Assembly: GCA_019186945.1 (NCBI GenBank)
Contig: JABAQJ010000008.1
Location: 124,001 to 188,000 of the forward strand
Reading direction: 5' to 3'
Source of the DNA: Gemmatimonadaceae bacterium
GTDB taxonomy: Bacteria; Gemmatimonadota; Gemmatimonadetes; Gemmatimonadales; Gemmatimonadaceae
Length of the DNA: 64,000 nt
Part shown: positions 36,511 to 46,100 of the stretch, piece after piece
Layout: each line of letters begins with the position of its first letter
How positions within the stretch are numbered: position 1 is the stretch's first letter
Notes under the pieces: model-generated
Told to the model about the DNA's origin: nothing
Seen by the model: the letters and a program-made list of their open reading frames with translations, nothing else
Databases searched by the model: none
Position numbers and translations under genes: made by a program

Positions 36511-37446
36511 GTGCGGTTTTCCAGCGTGACAGGTGTCGAGTCGATCCGTCGTCAACTGAGAGCGCTGAGGCGCGTGTGGGTGCCAGGTGTGTTGCTGGGC
36601 GCGAGCGCATGTGCGCCGGCGAAGAAGCCGGCGGCGACGGGAAGCGTGGACGATCTGGGCGATTCGATCGTGGTGCATGAGGGGACGTTTCCGGCGCGGG
36701 TCGTGGCGCTCGACCCTTCGATAACGGAGATCCTGTTCGCGTTAGGCATGGGTGACCGACTCGTAGGGCGAACGCGTTGGGATCTGGGCACCGAGGCGGC
36801 GCGTGCGCTTCCGGATCTGGGGGACGGGATTCGCCCTAACGTGGAGGCTGTGCTGTCCGCGCGGCCCCAGCTCGTCTTCCTGTATGCCAGCGGTGACAAT
36901 CGTGCCGCTGCGCGCACGCTCCGGGCGGCCGGCGTTCAGGTGGTTTCGCTACGGATCGACCGGATCGCCGATTTCGCTCGGGTGGCCGAACTGGTGGGGC
37001 GGCTGACCGGTCGCAGCGACGTCGCGCGAGTCGTAGTCGATTCCGTTTCCGCGACACTCGATCGCGTTCGTCGTGCCACGTCCTCGCTTGCGCATCCGCG
37101 GGTGTTCATCCACGCGTGGGAGAGTCCACTGCTAACGATCGGTGGCGGGAGCTTTCTTTCCGAGCTGGTGACGATCGCCGGCGCCACGAACGTATTCGCA
37201 GATCTGCCGTCGCCGTCGCCCCAGGTGTCGTTCGAGGAAGTCTTGCGGAGAGATCCAGACGCCGTGCTGGGTGGGCCACGGACCCGGTTGCAGCTGACAG
37301 CATCGGAACGGTGGCGCGCTCTGCCGGCCGTGCGCGCGGGGCACGTTCTCGTGATGGACACCCTGGTGGTCGCGCGTCCGTCCGTGAGGCTGGGCGAGGC
37401 GGCCGTATCGCTCGCTCGATTGTTCCACCCCGGAGTCGTCGACTGA
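36511..37446 (+). CDS. btuF: BtuF-like cobalamin-binding lipoprotein
   Basis: A GTG start with GGGAGCGG upstream gives 311 residues. The signal peptide ends in a lipobox-like GASACAP. The mature part is a class III periplasmic binding protein: RVVALDPSITEILFALGMGD then LVGRTRWD at the N-terminal lobe, PDLVxL-like RPQLVFLYASGDN, and FADLPSPSPQVSFEEVLRRD in the second lobe. It should bind cobalamin (or another corrinoid) and pass it to the permease. The assignment to B12 rests on the riboswitch in front; iron-siderophore binders have the same fold. It is 1 bp away from the permease gene. Confidence 0.85.
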   Translation: MRFSSVTGVESIRRQLRALRRVWVPGVLLGASACAPAKKPAATGSVDDLGDSIVVHEGTFPARVVALDPSITEILFALGMGDRLVGRTRWDLGTEAARALPDLGDGIRPNVEAVLSARPQLVFLYASGDNRAAARTLRAAGVQVVSLRIDRIADFARVAELVGRLTGRSDVARVVVDSVSATLDRVRRATSSLAHPRVFIHAWESPLLTIGGGSFLSELVTIAGATNVFADLPSPSPQVSFEEVLRRDPDAVLGGPRTRLQLTASERWRALPAVRAGHVLVMDTLVVARPSVRLGEAAVSLARLFHPGVVD

Positions 37447-37447
37447 C

Positions 37448-38437
37448 ATGCGGCGCGGCGCGATCGTCCTGCTGCTCGTCGCGCTTCCCGTGAGCGTCAT
37501 CGCGGCGCTGGCGTGGGGCGCGGTTCCGCTTCCGCTGGGAGTCGTGTGGCACGCGCTGTTCGGTGGCAGTGAGCCGGAAGCGTTAGGCCGCTCGATCGTG
37601 CTGGATGTGCGTTTGCCTCGCGTGCTGCTGGCGATGGTGGTTGGCGCCGCGCTCGGGACGAGCGGCGCCGCTCTCCAGGCCACGCTGCGAAACGCGCTGG
37701 CGGAGCCGTATCTCCTGGGCGTCTCTGGCGGTGCGGCTGTCGGGGCCGTCGTGGTGGCGGCCCTGGGCATCGCGAGCGCCATCGCGCTTCCCGCCGCCGC
37801 GTTTGGCGGCGCTCTTGGCGCGGTCGCGATCGTCATGGCGGTGGCGCGAGCCGCCGGGAGTCGGGCTGGCGCTGGTGATCCTCGTGTTCTCCTGATGGCC
37901 GGTGTCGTCGTTGGCGCGTTTGCGAATGCCGCGATCATGATCCTGCTCGCCAACGCGCCGGGCAATGCCGTCAAGGATGCGCTCTGGTGGATGATGGGCT
38001 CGGTAGCGGTCGCGAGCTGGGATGCCGTGGTGTGGACGTCGGTAGCGTTCGCGATCGCGGGTGGCGCGCTGCTGCATTGGGCCCGGGATCTGGACGCGCT
38101 GGCGCTGGGGCAGGATACCGCTGCCTCGTTAGGAATCGTGCCCGAAGCCGCCGCTCGCCGCGCGTTCGTCGTTGCGTCGATGCTGGCGGCAGCCACGGTG
38201 GCGGCGGCCGGGCTGGTGGGTTTCGTCGGCCTGATCGTGCCGCACGTTGCGCGATCGCTCGCCGGCTCACGCCAGCGGCCAGTCCTTGCGGTCGCGGCGC
38301 TCGCCGGGGGAGTGCTGGTGGTTCTCGCCGATCTGGCGGCCCGCACCGTCCGAGCGCCGGCAGAACTGCCGTTGGGTGCGGTCACCGCGATTCTTGGCGT
38401 GCCGTTCTTCCTGGTCGTACTGCGGAGGACCGTGTGA
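37448..38437 (+). CDS. btuC: BtuC-like ABC transporter permease (FecCD family)
   Basis: The 329-residue protein has about ten membrane segments and FecCD family landmarks: VLDVRLPRVLLAMVVGAALG, TSGAALQATLRNALAEPYLLG, GAVLGVSGG-like positions, and GLVGFVGLIVPHVARSLAGS near the C-terminus. Two copies form the vitamin B12 channel. Its stop overlaps the ATPase start by 4 bp (GTGA). Two heptamer words are in the gene (37581 and 38127), both read as Leu-Gly. Confidence 0.88.
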   Translation: MRRGAIVLLLVALPVSVIAALAWGAVPLPLGVVWHALFGGSEPEALGRSIVLDVRLPRVLLAMVVGAALGTSGAALQATLRNALAEPYLLGVSGGAAVGAVVVAALGIASAIALPAAAFGGALGAVAIVMAVARAAGSRAGAGDPRVLLMAGVVVGAFANAAIMILLANAPGNAVKDALWWMMGSVAVASWDAVVWTSVAFAIAGGALLHWARDLDALALGQDTAASLGIVPEAAARRAFVVASMLAAATVAAAGLVGFVGLIVPHVARSLAGSRQRPVLAVAALAGGVLVVLADLAARTVRAPAELPLGAVTAILGVPFFLVVLRRTV

Positions 38438-39279
38438 TAGCTTTTGACCGCCTCGTAGTCACGTATCCGCGAGCGGCCGCTCCGGCTGTGGATGACTTCT
38501 CTGCGATCTCGGCGGATGGCGTGTTCACCGCCGTCGTCGGACCGAACGGATCAGGTAAGAGTTCGATCGTGCGAGCGCTGCTCGGCAGGGTACCGGTGAC
38601 TTCCGGGACGATCTCCATAGACGGACAGCTCGGCACGTCGCTTCCGGCGCGGGAGCGGGCGCGCCGCGTCGCCGTCGTCGTCCAGCGCGAGGAACCAGCG
38701 TTTCCCATGGCCATCCGCGACTACATCGGGCTGGGCAGGAGTCCCTCCCTTGGCGCCTGGGATCGACCGATCGCGCTGGAGCGGACCGTCGAGGCGTCAG
38801 CTGCGGCGGCCGGCGTCGCCAGTCTCCTCGGCCGCCGGACCGACGAACTCTCCGGAGGAGAATGGCAACGTGTTCGCATCGCTCGCGCGCTCGCCCAGGA
38901 AACCCACTCCATCGTGATGGATGAGCCAACGTCGGCGCTCGATATCGGTCACGAAATGGAGACGTTTGAGCTGCTCGCCGGCCTCGCGGCAGCAGGGCGC
39001 GCGGTGCTGGTGATAAGTCACCAGCTGAATCTCGTCGCACGTTTCGCGCAGCATGTCGTGGTGCTCCATCGCGGCGCGGTTGCAGCCAGCGGTGCCCCCG
39101 ACGACGTGATGCGCGCTCCCGTTCTGGAGTCCGTGTACGATTGTCCTCTCGTTGTGGTGCGCGACCCCGCGATAGGCGCCCCCACATTGATTCCGCTCCG
39201 GCGCCCGCGGCCGGATCTCGGGTCGCCCCACGGAGGCCTTTATGCCGCCAGCGACTCCCGCTTGGGAATGATTCCCTGA
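38434..39279 (+). CDS. btuD: BtuD-like ABC transporter ATPase
   Basis: A GTG at 38434, overlapping the permease stop, gives 281 residues. Walker A is VVGPNGSGKSSI, the signature is ELSGGEWQRVRIARAL, Walker B is HSIVMDEPTSALD, and the switch His is in VLVISHQLN. It powers import through the permease encoded upstream. The much longer frame from 37987 is an out-of-frame extension through the permease gene. The last 40 bp overlap the convergent serine-protease-like gene. Confidence 0.92.
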   Translation: MIAFDRLVVTYPRAAAPAVDDFSAISADGVFTAVVGPNGSGKSSIVRALLGRVPVTSGTISIDGQLGTSLPARERARRVAVVVQREEPAFPMAIRDYIGLGRSPSLGAWDRPIALERTVEASAAAAGVASLLGRRTDELSGGEWQRVRIARALAQETHSIVMDEPTSALDIGHEMETFELLAGLAAAGRAVLVISHQLNLVARFAQHVVVLHRGAVAASGAPDDVMRAPVLESVYDCPLVVVRDPAIGAPTLIPLRRPRPDLGSPHGGLYAASDSRLGMIP

Positions 39280-39896
39280 TCCTCGGCCTCTCGCACGAAC
39301 TCGACGACGACGTTCATCGGGATCGCAGTCGTCAGTCCATTCACCGTAGCCGCGTTGACGCCCAACACCCGACCGGACGTGTCGACCAACGGCGTGCCCA
39401 TGTCGCGTAACGACAGGCGCATGTCCGAAGCCAGCCAGACCGGGTCGTTGTCGCGGTCGCGTGTCACAGTGTGCACCAGACCTAACGAGAGCCGGCAGGC
39501 GGTGTCGCGTGCGTGTTCCACCGCGAGGACGGTCGAGCCCGTCCTGAGTGCCCATGGATCCCCGGTCGGCGCGATCAGGAGGCCTCGCGCAGGCACCATC
39601 ACCAGCGTCAGGTCGCTCAACCGATCGCGCGCCACCACGCGTCCTTCGGTCACTCGCTTGTCGTACAACGTCACCAGCAGCCGAGAATCTCGCGTCGCAT
39701 GCGCCGTCGTTACGATCAGCCCGTCGTGTCTCCACACGATCCCGGTCCCGAGCGTCCGACGGGATCGCCCACGCAACTCGGCCGTGTACGACCGAACGAG
39801 CGTAGTAAGGCCCGTGCGCTCGCGATCGACGACACTGGAAAGACCGCTGGTACCTGCGTTCCCGGCAGACATGGATTCCGCTCCGAAGTGTGTCAT
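39240..39896 (-). CDS. Trypsin-like (HtrA-type) protein that has lost its catalytic serine
   Basis: This 218-residue protein has the chymotrypsin-fold pattern: GTGIVWRHDGLIVTTAHATRD with the catalytic His, and ARDRLSDLTLVMVPA with the Asp. The usual GNSGGP is replaced by LRDMGTPLVDTSGRVLGVNA, so the nucleophile Ser is missing. There is no PDZ domain or clear signal peptide. It is therefore probably a binding or regulatory pseudoprotease. The gene converges on the btuD-like gene and overlaps it by 40 bp. An in-frame CGTTAGG is at 39481. Confidence 0.75.
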   Translation of the reverse strand: MTHFGAESMSAGNAGTSGLSSVVDRERTGLTTLVRSYTAELRGRSRRTLGTGIVWRHDGLIVTTAHATRDSRLLVTLYDKRVTEGRVVARDRLSDLTLVMVPARGLLIAPTGDPWALRTGSTVLAVEHARDTACRLSLGLVHTVTRDRDNDPVWLASDMRLSLRDMGTPLVDTSGRVLGVNAATVNGLTTAIPMNVVVEFVREAEDQGIIPKRESLAA

Positions 39897-40061
39897 CGCG
39901 CGCTGCCTCCTGCGATACGTTTCTGCGCGCCGCGTTCGAGCATGCTATCACTCCGGCATCAGTCGAGTTCCCGCTGGGGCGCGCAGTACGGCGGTACGCC
40001 ACGGCGTTCCGGAGTATCGACCGCCGGTGCGACCGACTTCACGACCCGCTACCGTTACAGC

Positions 40062-42173
40062 ATGCCGACCGGACGAATTCGCCTTGCGCTGCTCGCGCTC
40101 GCAGTGAACACCGCACTCGGTCCTCCCGCTGCGTTGGTCGCGCAGGACTCGACACAGACAAGGTTGGCGCCGGTGCGCGTCACCGTGACGCGAGATGCCG
40201 CGCGTCCGGCGCTGGACCTTCCGTTCGCGCTGACGCGAGTCGATGTCGCGCAGGAGCGCAACATGGTGCGGAGCGCCAACTTCACCGAGCTTCTGTTCGG
40301 TATTCCGGGACTCACCGTCTTCACGCGTTTCAACCCGACGCAGGATCCCAGGGTTGCGATTCGCGGCTTCGGTGCGCGCTCTGCCTTCGGCATACGTGGA
40401 GTACGCGTGCTTCGGGATGGCATTCCGCTCACGCTTGCGGATGGACAGACGGCGGTCGACTTCCTCGACATCGAAACCGTGGGTGCGGCGGAAGTGTTGC
40501 GGGGGAGCGCTGGCGCACTCTATGGCAATTCCTCTGGCGGAGTCGTGGACCTGCGAACGCCACCCCCACCGGATTCGGGGACGCGCACGCAATTCAGAAC
40601 GTTCTCCGCCGCGTCGGTTGTCCGCGGGTCGCTCTACGCTGGAGTCGCCACTCCGTTGGGGCGTTGGCAAGCGGTGGCGACGCGTAACTACGGCGATGGC
40701 CCTCGCATGTATTCCGCATTCTCGAATGCGTCCTACTTCCTGGACGGGCGCTGGTCGTCGGGCGGAACGGAGTGGCAGGCGCAGGTAACCCGATACGATT
40801 CGCCGCGCGCGCAGAACCCCGGAGCGGTGACGAAAGCGGAAGTCGACACGGCTTACTCGGCAGCAGATCCGACGAATGTCACACGGAAGGCGTCGAAGGC
40901 CGTTCATCAGACGCTGGCGTCTCTTTCGGCCCGGAGAGCCTTCGGCGCGGCGAATGTCGCCGCGTCCGTGTTCGCTGGCGCGCGCGACCTCTACAACCCG
41001 CAGCCGTTTGCGATCGTGGCGTTCGATCGTGCAACGAGGGGAGGAAGCCTGCGCGCACAGTACGAGCGTGCGGGGCGACTTCCGCTGCGTTTCTCCGGTG
41101 GCGTGGACATCATGGCCCAGAGCGACGATCGCAGGAACTACGAGAATTGCGCCGGGCTGTCCGGTGCGTCGCGACCCATTTCCCGCTGTCCTGCTTCCTC
41201 GGATCGCGGTGCGGTGACTATCGACCAGCGCGAGCGCGTCTCCAGTCTGGGAATGTTCGGACGGGCGGAGTTGCAGCTGTTGACGTCCCTGTCTGCTTCG
41301 GCGGCCTTGCGAAGTGACCAGACGAGGTTCTCTGTGCTCGATCGAAGACCGGTTGGCGCGGGAGGCCGCGTTGCGCCTTCGCGCACGCTGGGTGCGGTGA
41401 CGCCGATGGTCGGGCTCAACTGGCGTCCCCGCCCACTCGCGTCGTTCTACCTGAACTTCGCCGAGAGTTTCGAGACGCCGACGACCACGGAGCTGGCGAA
41501 TCAGCCGGATGGGCAAGGGGGACTGAATCGCGAACTCCAGCCGCAGCACGGACGGACGTACGAGGCGGGCGCCAAGGGCGCACTTGCAAGTCGGCTGCGC
41601 TTCGACCTGGCGATCTACTCCGTCCGAACGACTGACGAGCTGATCCCGTTCGAGGTACCGAACAGCGACGGCCGGCGTTTCTTCCGCAATGCCGGCGCGA
41701 CGTCGCGACACGGGGCCGAGCTGGCACTCGGGACTGACGCCGGTCCGTTTACTATTGGTGGGAGCTGGACCGCGCTTCGCTACGTGTACGACGACTACGT
41801 GGTGCTCGGTACGTCCTTCACCGGCAAGCGCGTGCCTGGCGTGGCGCCAGTCGTGTGGAGCGCCAGCGTGGCGACCAGGGCCAAGTGGGGCGTCGTCGCG
41901 ATGGAGTGGCAGCATGCGGGCAGAACTCATGCGGACGATGCGAACCGCAGTTTTGCCGATGCCTACACGCTGATGAACGTCCGCGCCGGTCTGCGATGGG
42001 GCACACGCTTCGGTATCGAGCCGTCGGCGGGGATCGATAACGCATTCGATCGCCATTATGCGGCGAACATCGTGACGAACGCCGCTCGATCCCGGTATTT
42101 CGAGCCGGGTACAGGGCGTCTCTTCTGGATCGGGCTACGATTGACCGCCGACACGAGAGGAGCCAGTCGCTGA
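40062..42173 (+). CDS. TonB-dependent outer-membrane receptor, possible corrinoid or siderophore receptor
   Basis: The ATG at 40062 starts a signal peptide (LALLALAVNTALG ... LVAQD) and gives 703 residues. The plug domain has NFTELLFGIPGLTVFTRF, VAIRGFGARSAFGIRGV and VLRDGIPLTLADGQT; the C-terminal barrel ends with an aromatic-rich strand (RLFWIGLRLT). It follows the B12 uptake operon after the convergent protease-like gene, so a role in corrinoid import is plausible, but sequence alone also fits ferric-siderophore receptors. It has its own upstream region without a visible riboswitch. A strong bidirectional hairpin directly follows its stop. Confidence 0.87.
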   Translation: MPTGRIRLALLALAVNTALGPPAALVAQDSTQTRLAPVRVTVTRDAARPALDLPFALTRVDVAQERNMVRSANFTELLFGIPGLTVFTRFNPTQDPRVAIRGFGARSAFGIRGVRVLRDGIPLTLADGQTAVDFLDIETVGAAEVLRGSAGALYGNSSGGVVDLRTPPPPDSGTRTQFRTFSAASVVRGSLYAGVATPLGRWQAVATRNYGDGPRMYSAFSNASYFLDGRWSSGGTEWQAQVTRYDSPRAQNPGAVTKAEVDTAYSAADPTNVTRKASKAVHQTLASLSARRAFGAANVAASVFAGARDLYNPQPFAIVAFDRATRGGSLRAQYERAGRLPLRFSGGVDIMAQSDDRRNYENCAGLSGASRPISRCPASSDRGAVTIDQRERVSSLGMFGRAELQLLTSLSASAALRSDQTRFSVLDRRPVGAGGRVAPSRTLGAVTPMVGLNWRPRPLASFYLNFAESFETPTTTELANQPDGQGGLNRELQPQHGRTYEAGAKGALASRLRFDLAIYSVRTTDELIPFEVPNSDGRRFFRNAGATSRHGAELALGTDAGPFTIGGSWTALRYVYDDYVVLGTSFTGKRVPGVAPVVWSASVATRAKWGVVAMEWQHAGRTHADDANRSFADAYTLMNVRAGLRWGTRFGIEPSAGIDNAFDRHYAANIVTNAARSRYFEPGTGRLFWIGLRLTADTRGASR

Positions 42174-42218
42174 TCGAGAGAGGGCGCCAGCTCGTGGAGC
42201 TGGCGCCCTCTCTCGATC
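42172..42218. terminator. Perfect 22-bp hairpin between convergent genes
   Basis: A 22-bp perfect inverted repeat (arms 42172-42193 and 42197-42218, 3-base loop) overlaps the stop of the TonB receptor gene and precedes the hsp20 stop. It can end transcription from both sides; no long U-tract follows. Confidence 0.85.
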
Positions 42219-42225
42219 GCGCTCG

Positions 42226-42684
42226 TCAGGCGTTGAGCGCTGTAGTTGCGTTGATCGCGATCTTGCGAGACTTGGCCGCTTCGGCCTTCGGCACCGTGAT
42301 CGTGAGCACGCCACGATCGAACTGCGCCGCAATTCTGTCCCCTTCGACGTACTGCGGGAAACGGAGCGAACGCGAGAACGCGCCCAGCGGTCGCTCGGAG
42401 AAGAACACGCGAAGCTCGCCCTTTTCTGGCTGCTTGATCATCGTTTCACGCACGCCGGTCACTGTGAGCATGTTGCGCTCGAACGAGATTTCGATCTTGT
42501 CTGCGCTGACGCCAGGCAGATCCAGCGTGACGACGAAACTGTGCTCTGTCTCCCATGCATCCAGGTCCGGAACCCAGTAGTTACGGGATGCACTTGGATC
42601 GCTCTGTGGGAAGGCCGTATCCATGGAGCGGCCGAGCGTGACCATGCGGTCGAGCATTGCGTTGAGCGGCGAAGTCGAGATCAC
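42226..42684 (-). CDS. Hsp20/alpha-crystallin small heat-shock protein
   Basis: The GTG at 42684 is chosen because GGAGGA lies 7 bases upstream and it gives the usual length (152). The alpha-crystallin core runs from about WVPDLDAWETEHSFVVTLDL to the C-terminal GVLTITVPKAE, with the A-x-x-x-G-V-L motif RIAAQFDRGVLTI intact. It acts as an ATP-independent holdase that keeps unfolding proteins soluble. The longest frame adds 69 unrelated residues and is rejected. No CIRCE or ROSE-like element is obvious upstream. Confidence 0.93.
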   Translation of the reverse strand: MISTSPLNAMLDRMVTLGRSMDTAFPQSDPSASRNYWVPDLDAWETEHSFVVTLDLPGVSADKIEISFERNMLTVTGVRETMIKQPEKGELRVFFSERPLGAFSRSLRFPQYVEGDRIAAQFDRGVLTITVPKAEAAKSRKIAINATTALNA

Positions 42685-43160
42685 GAGAGTGTCCTCCAGA
42701 ATGAGTTGAGCCTGCATCCGGCACGAAGCGCTGTGAGCGGTAAGAGCGCTCCACCGACTGCGTCGCATGAGGAGGCATTCGGCATGCCGCTCGTGTCTGT
42801 CGCGTTGGCCGGAGTACGTCGTGCGATTCGCAACTTCGGCAGTCGAAGCCTGTCGGACTGACCGCGAGTTCTCGGAAGGCATCGGACGCACCAGCGCGGC
42901 TTCGGAAGGTAGGGACTGCGGCGCTCCGGATCCGTTATCGCACGATGCAGGATCGCGGGGTCCAGCGGTCCGGGATGGCCGCGCGTTAAGCTGCCGTGCT
43001 CAAGTCGAGGAATGGCAGCCAGATAGGATCTGGGCAGCGGCTCGAGCCACCAACGCCGAAGTCGCTTGGCGGATTCGTTAACGCCGGCGGCTGGGCGACG
43101 TCTTAATCAGGCTGGTCCACTGCAAATCCACCGAAACAGTTTCCATCCCGAGCGGATTCC
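42685..43160. other. Intergenic region between divergent hsp20 and Oar-like receptor genes
   Basis: About 475 bp. It should hold both promoters but I recognise no strong pair, heat-shock operator or RNA gene. Frames that cross it are continuations of the hsp20 frame or shadows. Confidence 0.4.
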
Positions 43161-46100
43161 GTGTCAACAACCATCGCGAGTCGGGCCGTTGGGGGCCTGC
43201 GTGCCTTCGTCCTGCTTCTGGGGCTCTCGTTAGTCGTCCCTGTTGCTCCCGCGTCAGCCCAGATCGGCGCGACCACCGACATCATTACAGGCGTAGTGAA
43301 GGATGAGGCGGGGAATCCGGTGGATGGGGCAACCGTGGAGGTTACATCGGCGGAGACCAACGTCACCCGCCGTGCCCGTACGAATGCGCAGGGGAAGTAC
43401 ACGGTGCTGTTCCCGGACGGGGGTGGGCAGTATCGGGGGACGGTTCGGCTCCTGGGCAAGGCCCCGACCATTCTGCAGATCGTTCGTCAGGCAGACGAGG
43501 ATCGGTTGCTGGCGAACGCGGTGCTCAGGCAGGCAGTGACGCAGATCGCGGGGGTGACGATCGCGGCGCGGCAGACACCGACGGAGAACGCGTTCGAGCG
43601 GCCTACGCCGGGCTCCACGGAGCGGGCGCTCAACTCCGACCAGGCCGCGCGCCTTCCCATCGATGGGAGCGACCTCCAGCAGCTGGCGCTGACGGCGCCG
43701 GGTGTCGTGTCGGTCAGCGGCGGCGATTCGACTGGCGCCGCGTTCTCAGTAGCCGGAATGCGACCGGACGCCAACAACGTCACGCTCGACGGAGTGTCGT
43801 TCGGCGCGTCGTCAGTCCCGCAGGAAGCGGTGCGGAACACACGTGTGATCACCTCGACGTATGACGTTGCGCGCGGGCAGTTCTCCGGCGGCTTGATTTC
43901 ATCGACGACTCGGGGCGGTTCGAACAATCCCCAAGGCAACTTCTCTTACTCGCTGCGCGATCAGTCGCTTACGGTCGACGGTGGCGATCCTTCGCCGCTG
44001 GCGCAGGGCTACACGCAGAATCAGTTGTCCGGCGGCTTCGGCTTTCCGATCATCAAGGACAACCTGTTCGCGTTTTCTGCCATTCAGCTGCGTCGTCGCG
44101 ACGATGTGCTGCCGTCGCTCCTCAACGCGGACGCCGCGACTCTCTCCCGGTTCGGTGTCGCGCCGGATTCCGTCGCGCGCTTTCTGAGTACGGCGAACGC
44201 ACTGGGCATTTCGCCAAGCACGTTCTTCAACGACAATCGCCAGCAGGACAACGTGTCTGGCCTGGTGCGGCTGGACTGGCTGACGCCAGGTGGTCATTCG
44301 CTGACGCTGCGTGGCGACTGGCGATGGAACGACCAGGATCCGTCGCGCGTGTCCACGCTGTCGTTGCCGCAGACGGGCGGGACGTCGAAGGACTGGGGCG
44401 GTGGCGTCATGGCGACGTGGACGACGAATTTCGGCGGACGGTTCCTCAACGAGTTCAAGACCTACTATTCGGTCAGCGAGCGCGATGCGCGTTCGTTCGT
44501 CACGTTGCCAGCAGGGCGGATTCAGGTGGCGTCGGTCCTCGAGGACGGATCGCAGGCGATCGCATCGATGTCCTTCGGCGGCAACTCCGGCCTGCCGTCG
44601 TCCGGCAAGACCACCGGCCTCGAGACCACCAACGAGACGTCGTGGATCGCAGGGGATCACCGCCTTAAGCTCGGTGGCCTGTTGAACATGAGCTCGTTCG
44701 AACAGGACGTGACGTTCAACCGCTTCGGTACTTTCAGCTTCAACTCGATCGAGGATTTCGAGAACAACATTCCCGCCAGTTTCACCCGTACGCTGCAGCC
44801 GAATGTGCGCAAGGGCGAGCAGCTCAACGCCGCCGCCTATCTGGGCGATTCGTGGCGCGTCTCGCGCGAACTGCAACTGACCCTTGGTGCACGGCTGGAG
44901 GGCGGACGATTCGGCAACGCGCCGGCGTACAACCCGGCGGTGGACAACGCCTTCGGATACAAGACCAGCTTCGTGCCGAGCGAGTTGCGTGTCAGCCCGC
45001 GGGTCGGCTTCAGCTATTTCAAGGCAGGCACCGGCGGTCCGCCGCGATTCATCATCCGCGGCGGTGTGGGCGAGTTCCGCGGACAGGTGTCTTCGAGCCT
45101 GTTCTCATCCGCGGCCAGTGCCACCGGTCTCACCAACGCGCAGTCGCAGCTGATCTGCACGGGAGCGTCGGTCCCCACGCCGGACTGGGCGGCATTCTCC
45201 TCCGATGTCGCGAACATTCCATCGGAATGTCTCGGCGGAGGCATGGGGACCGTGCCGACACAGCGCCCGAACGTCACGGTGTTCGATCGCGATTTCGTCG
45301 CGCCGCGGTCGGTACGAGGGTCGATCGGCGGGCAGAAGTTCCTCTTCGGCAGATACAACCTGAATGTGGACCTGAGCTATGCCCGCGGCGTGGCTCAGAC
45401 AGGCTATCGTGACGTCAATCTGGCGGCGACGCCGCAGTTCACGATCGCCGAGGAAGGCGGCCGGCCGGTTTACGTGCCGGCAGCGACGATCGCACCGACG
45501 ACAGGCGCAACGACGCTTCTGGCCTCGCGCGTCGACCAGTCGTTCGGGCAGGTGCTGGCGGTTGGGTCGGACCTGAAGTCGACCAACCGGCAGATGACCG
45601 TCTCGATCGGCGGGATCACGCGTCGCGGTGCGATCCTGAACGTGGGCTACACCCTGTCCTACTCGAAGGACCAGGGATCCGGGGGATTCGGAGGCTTTGG
45701 CGGATTCGGCGGTTTCGGTGGTGGTTTCGGCGGTTTCGGTGGCTTGGCATCCACGGCGGCGAATCCGAACGTCCGGGAGTGGGCGCCGAGCGATTTCGAC
45801 CGTCGGCATTCGATCAACGGAACGATCACGTATCCATTCAACCTGGCGCTCGAGTTGACGGCGTTCGGTCGCTGGTCTTCCGGCGCGCCCTTCACGCCGG
45901 TGGTGGGAAGCGACATCAATGGCGACGGCGCCCGGAACGATCGCGCGTTCGTGTTCAACCCGGCGACAGTGGCCGATCCGGCCGTTCGTGACGCGATGCA
46001 GTCGCTGATTGCCAATGCGCCGAGCGACGTTCGCTCCTGCCTGCAGGCGCAAGCGGGCACGGTGGCCACTCGGAACTCGTGTCGCGGAGTGTGGCAGCCC

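Noticed and set aside
37987-38433. N-terminal extension of the ABC ATPase
   Set aside because: Those codons are an out-of-frame reading of the permease gene; the GTG at 38434 overlaps the permease stop and gives a standard ATPase start.
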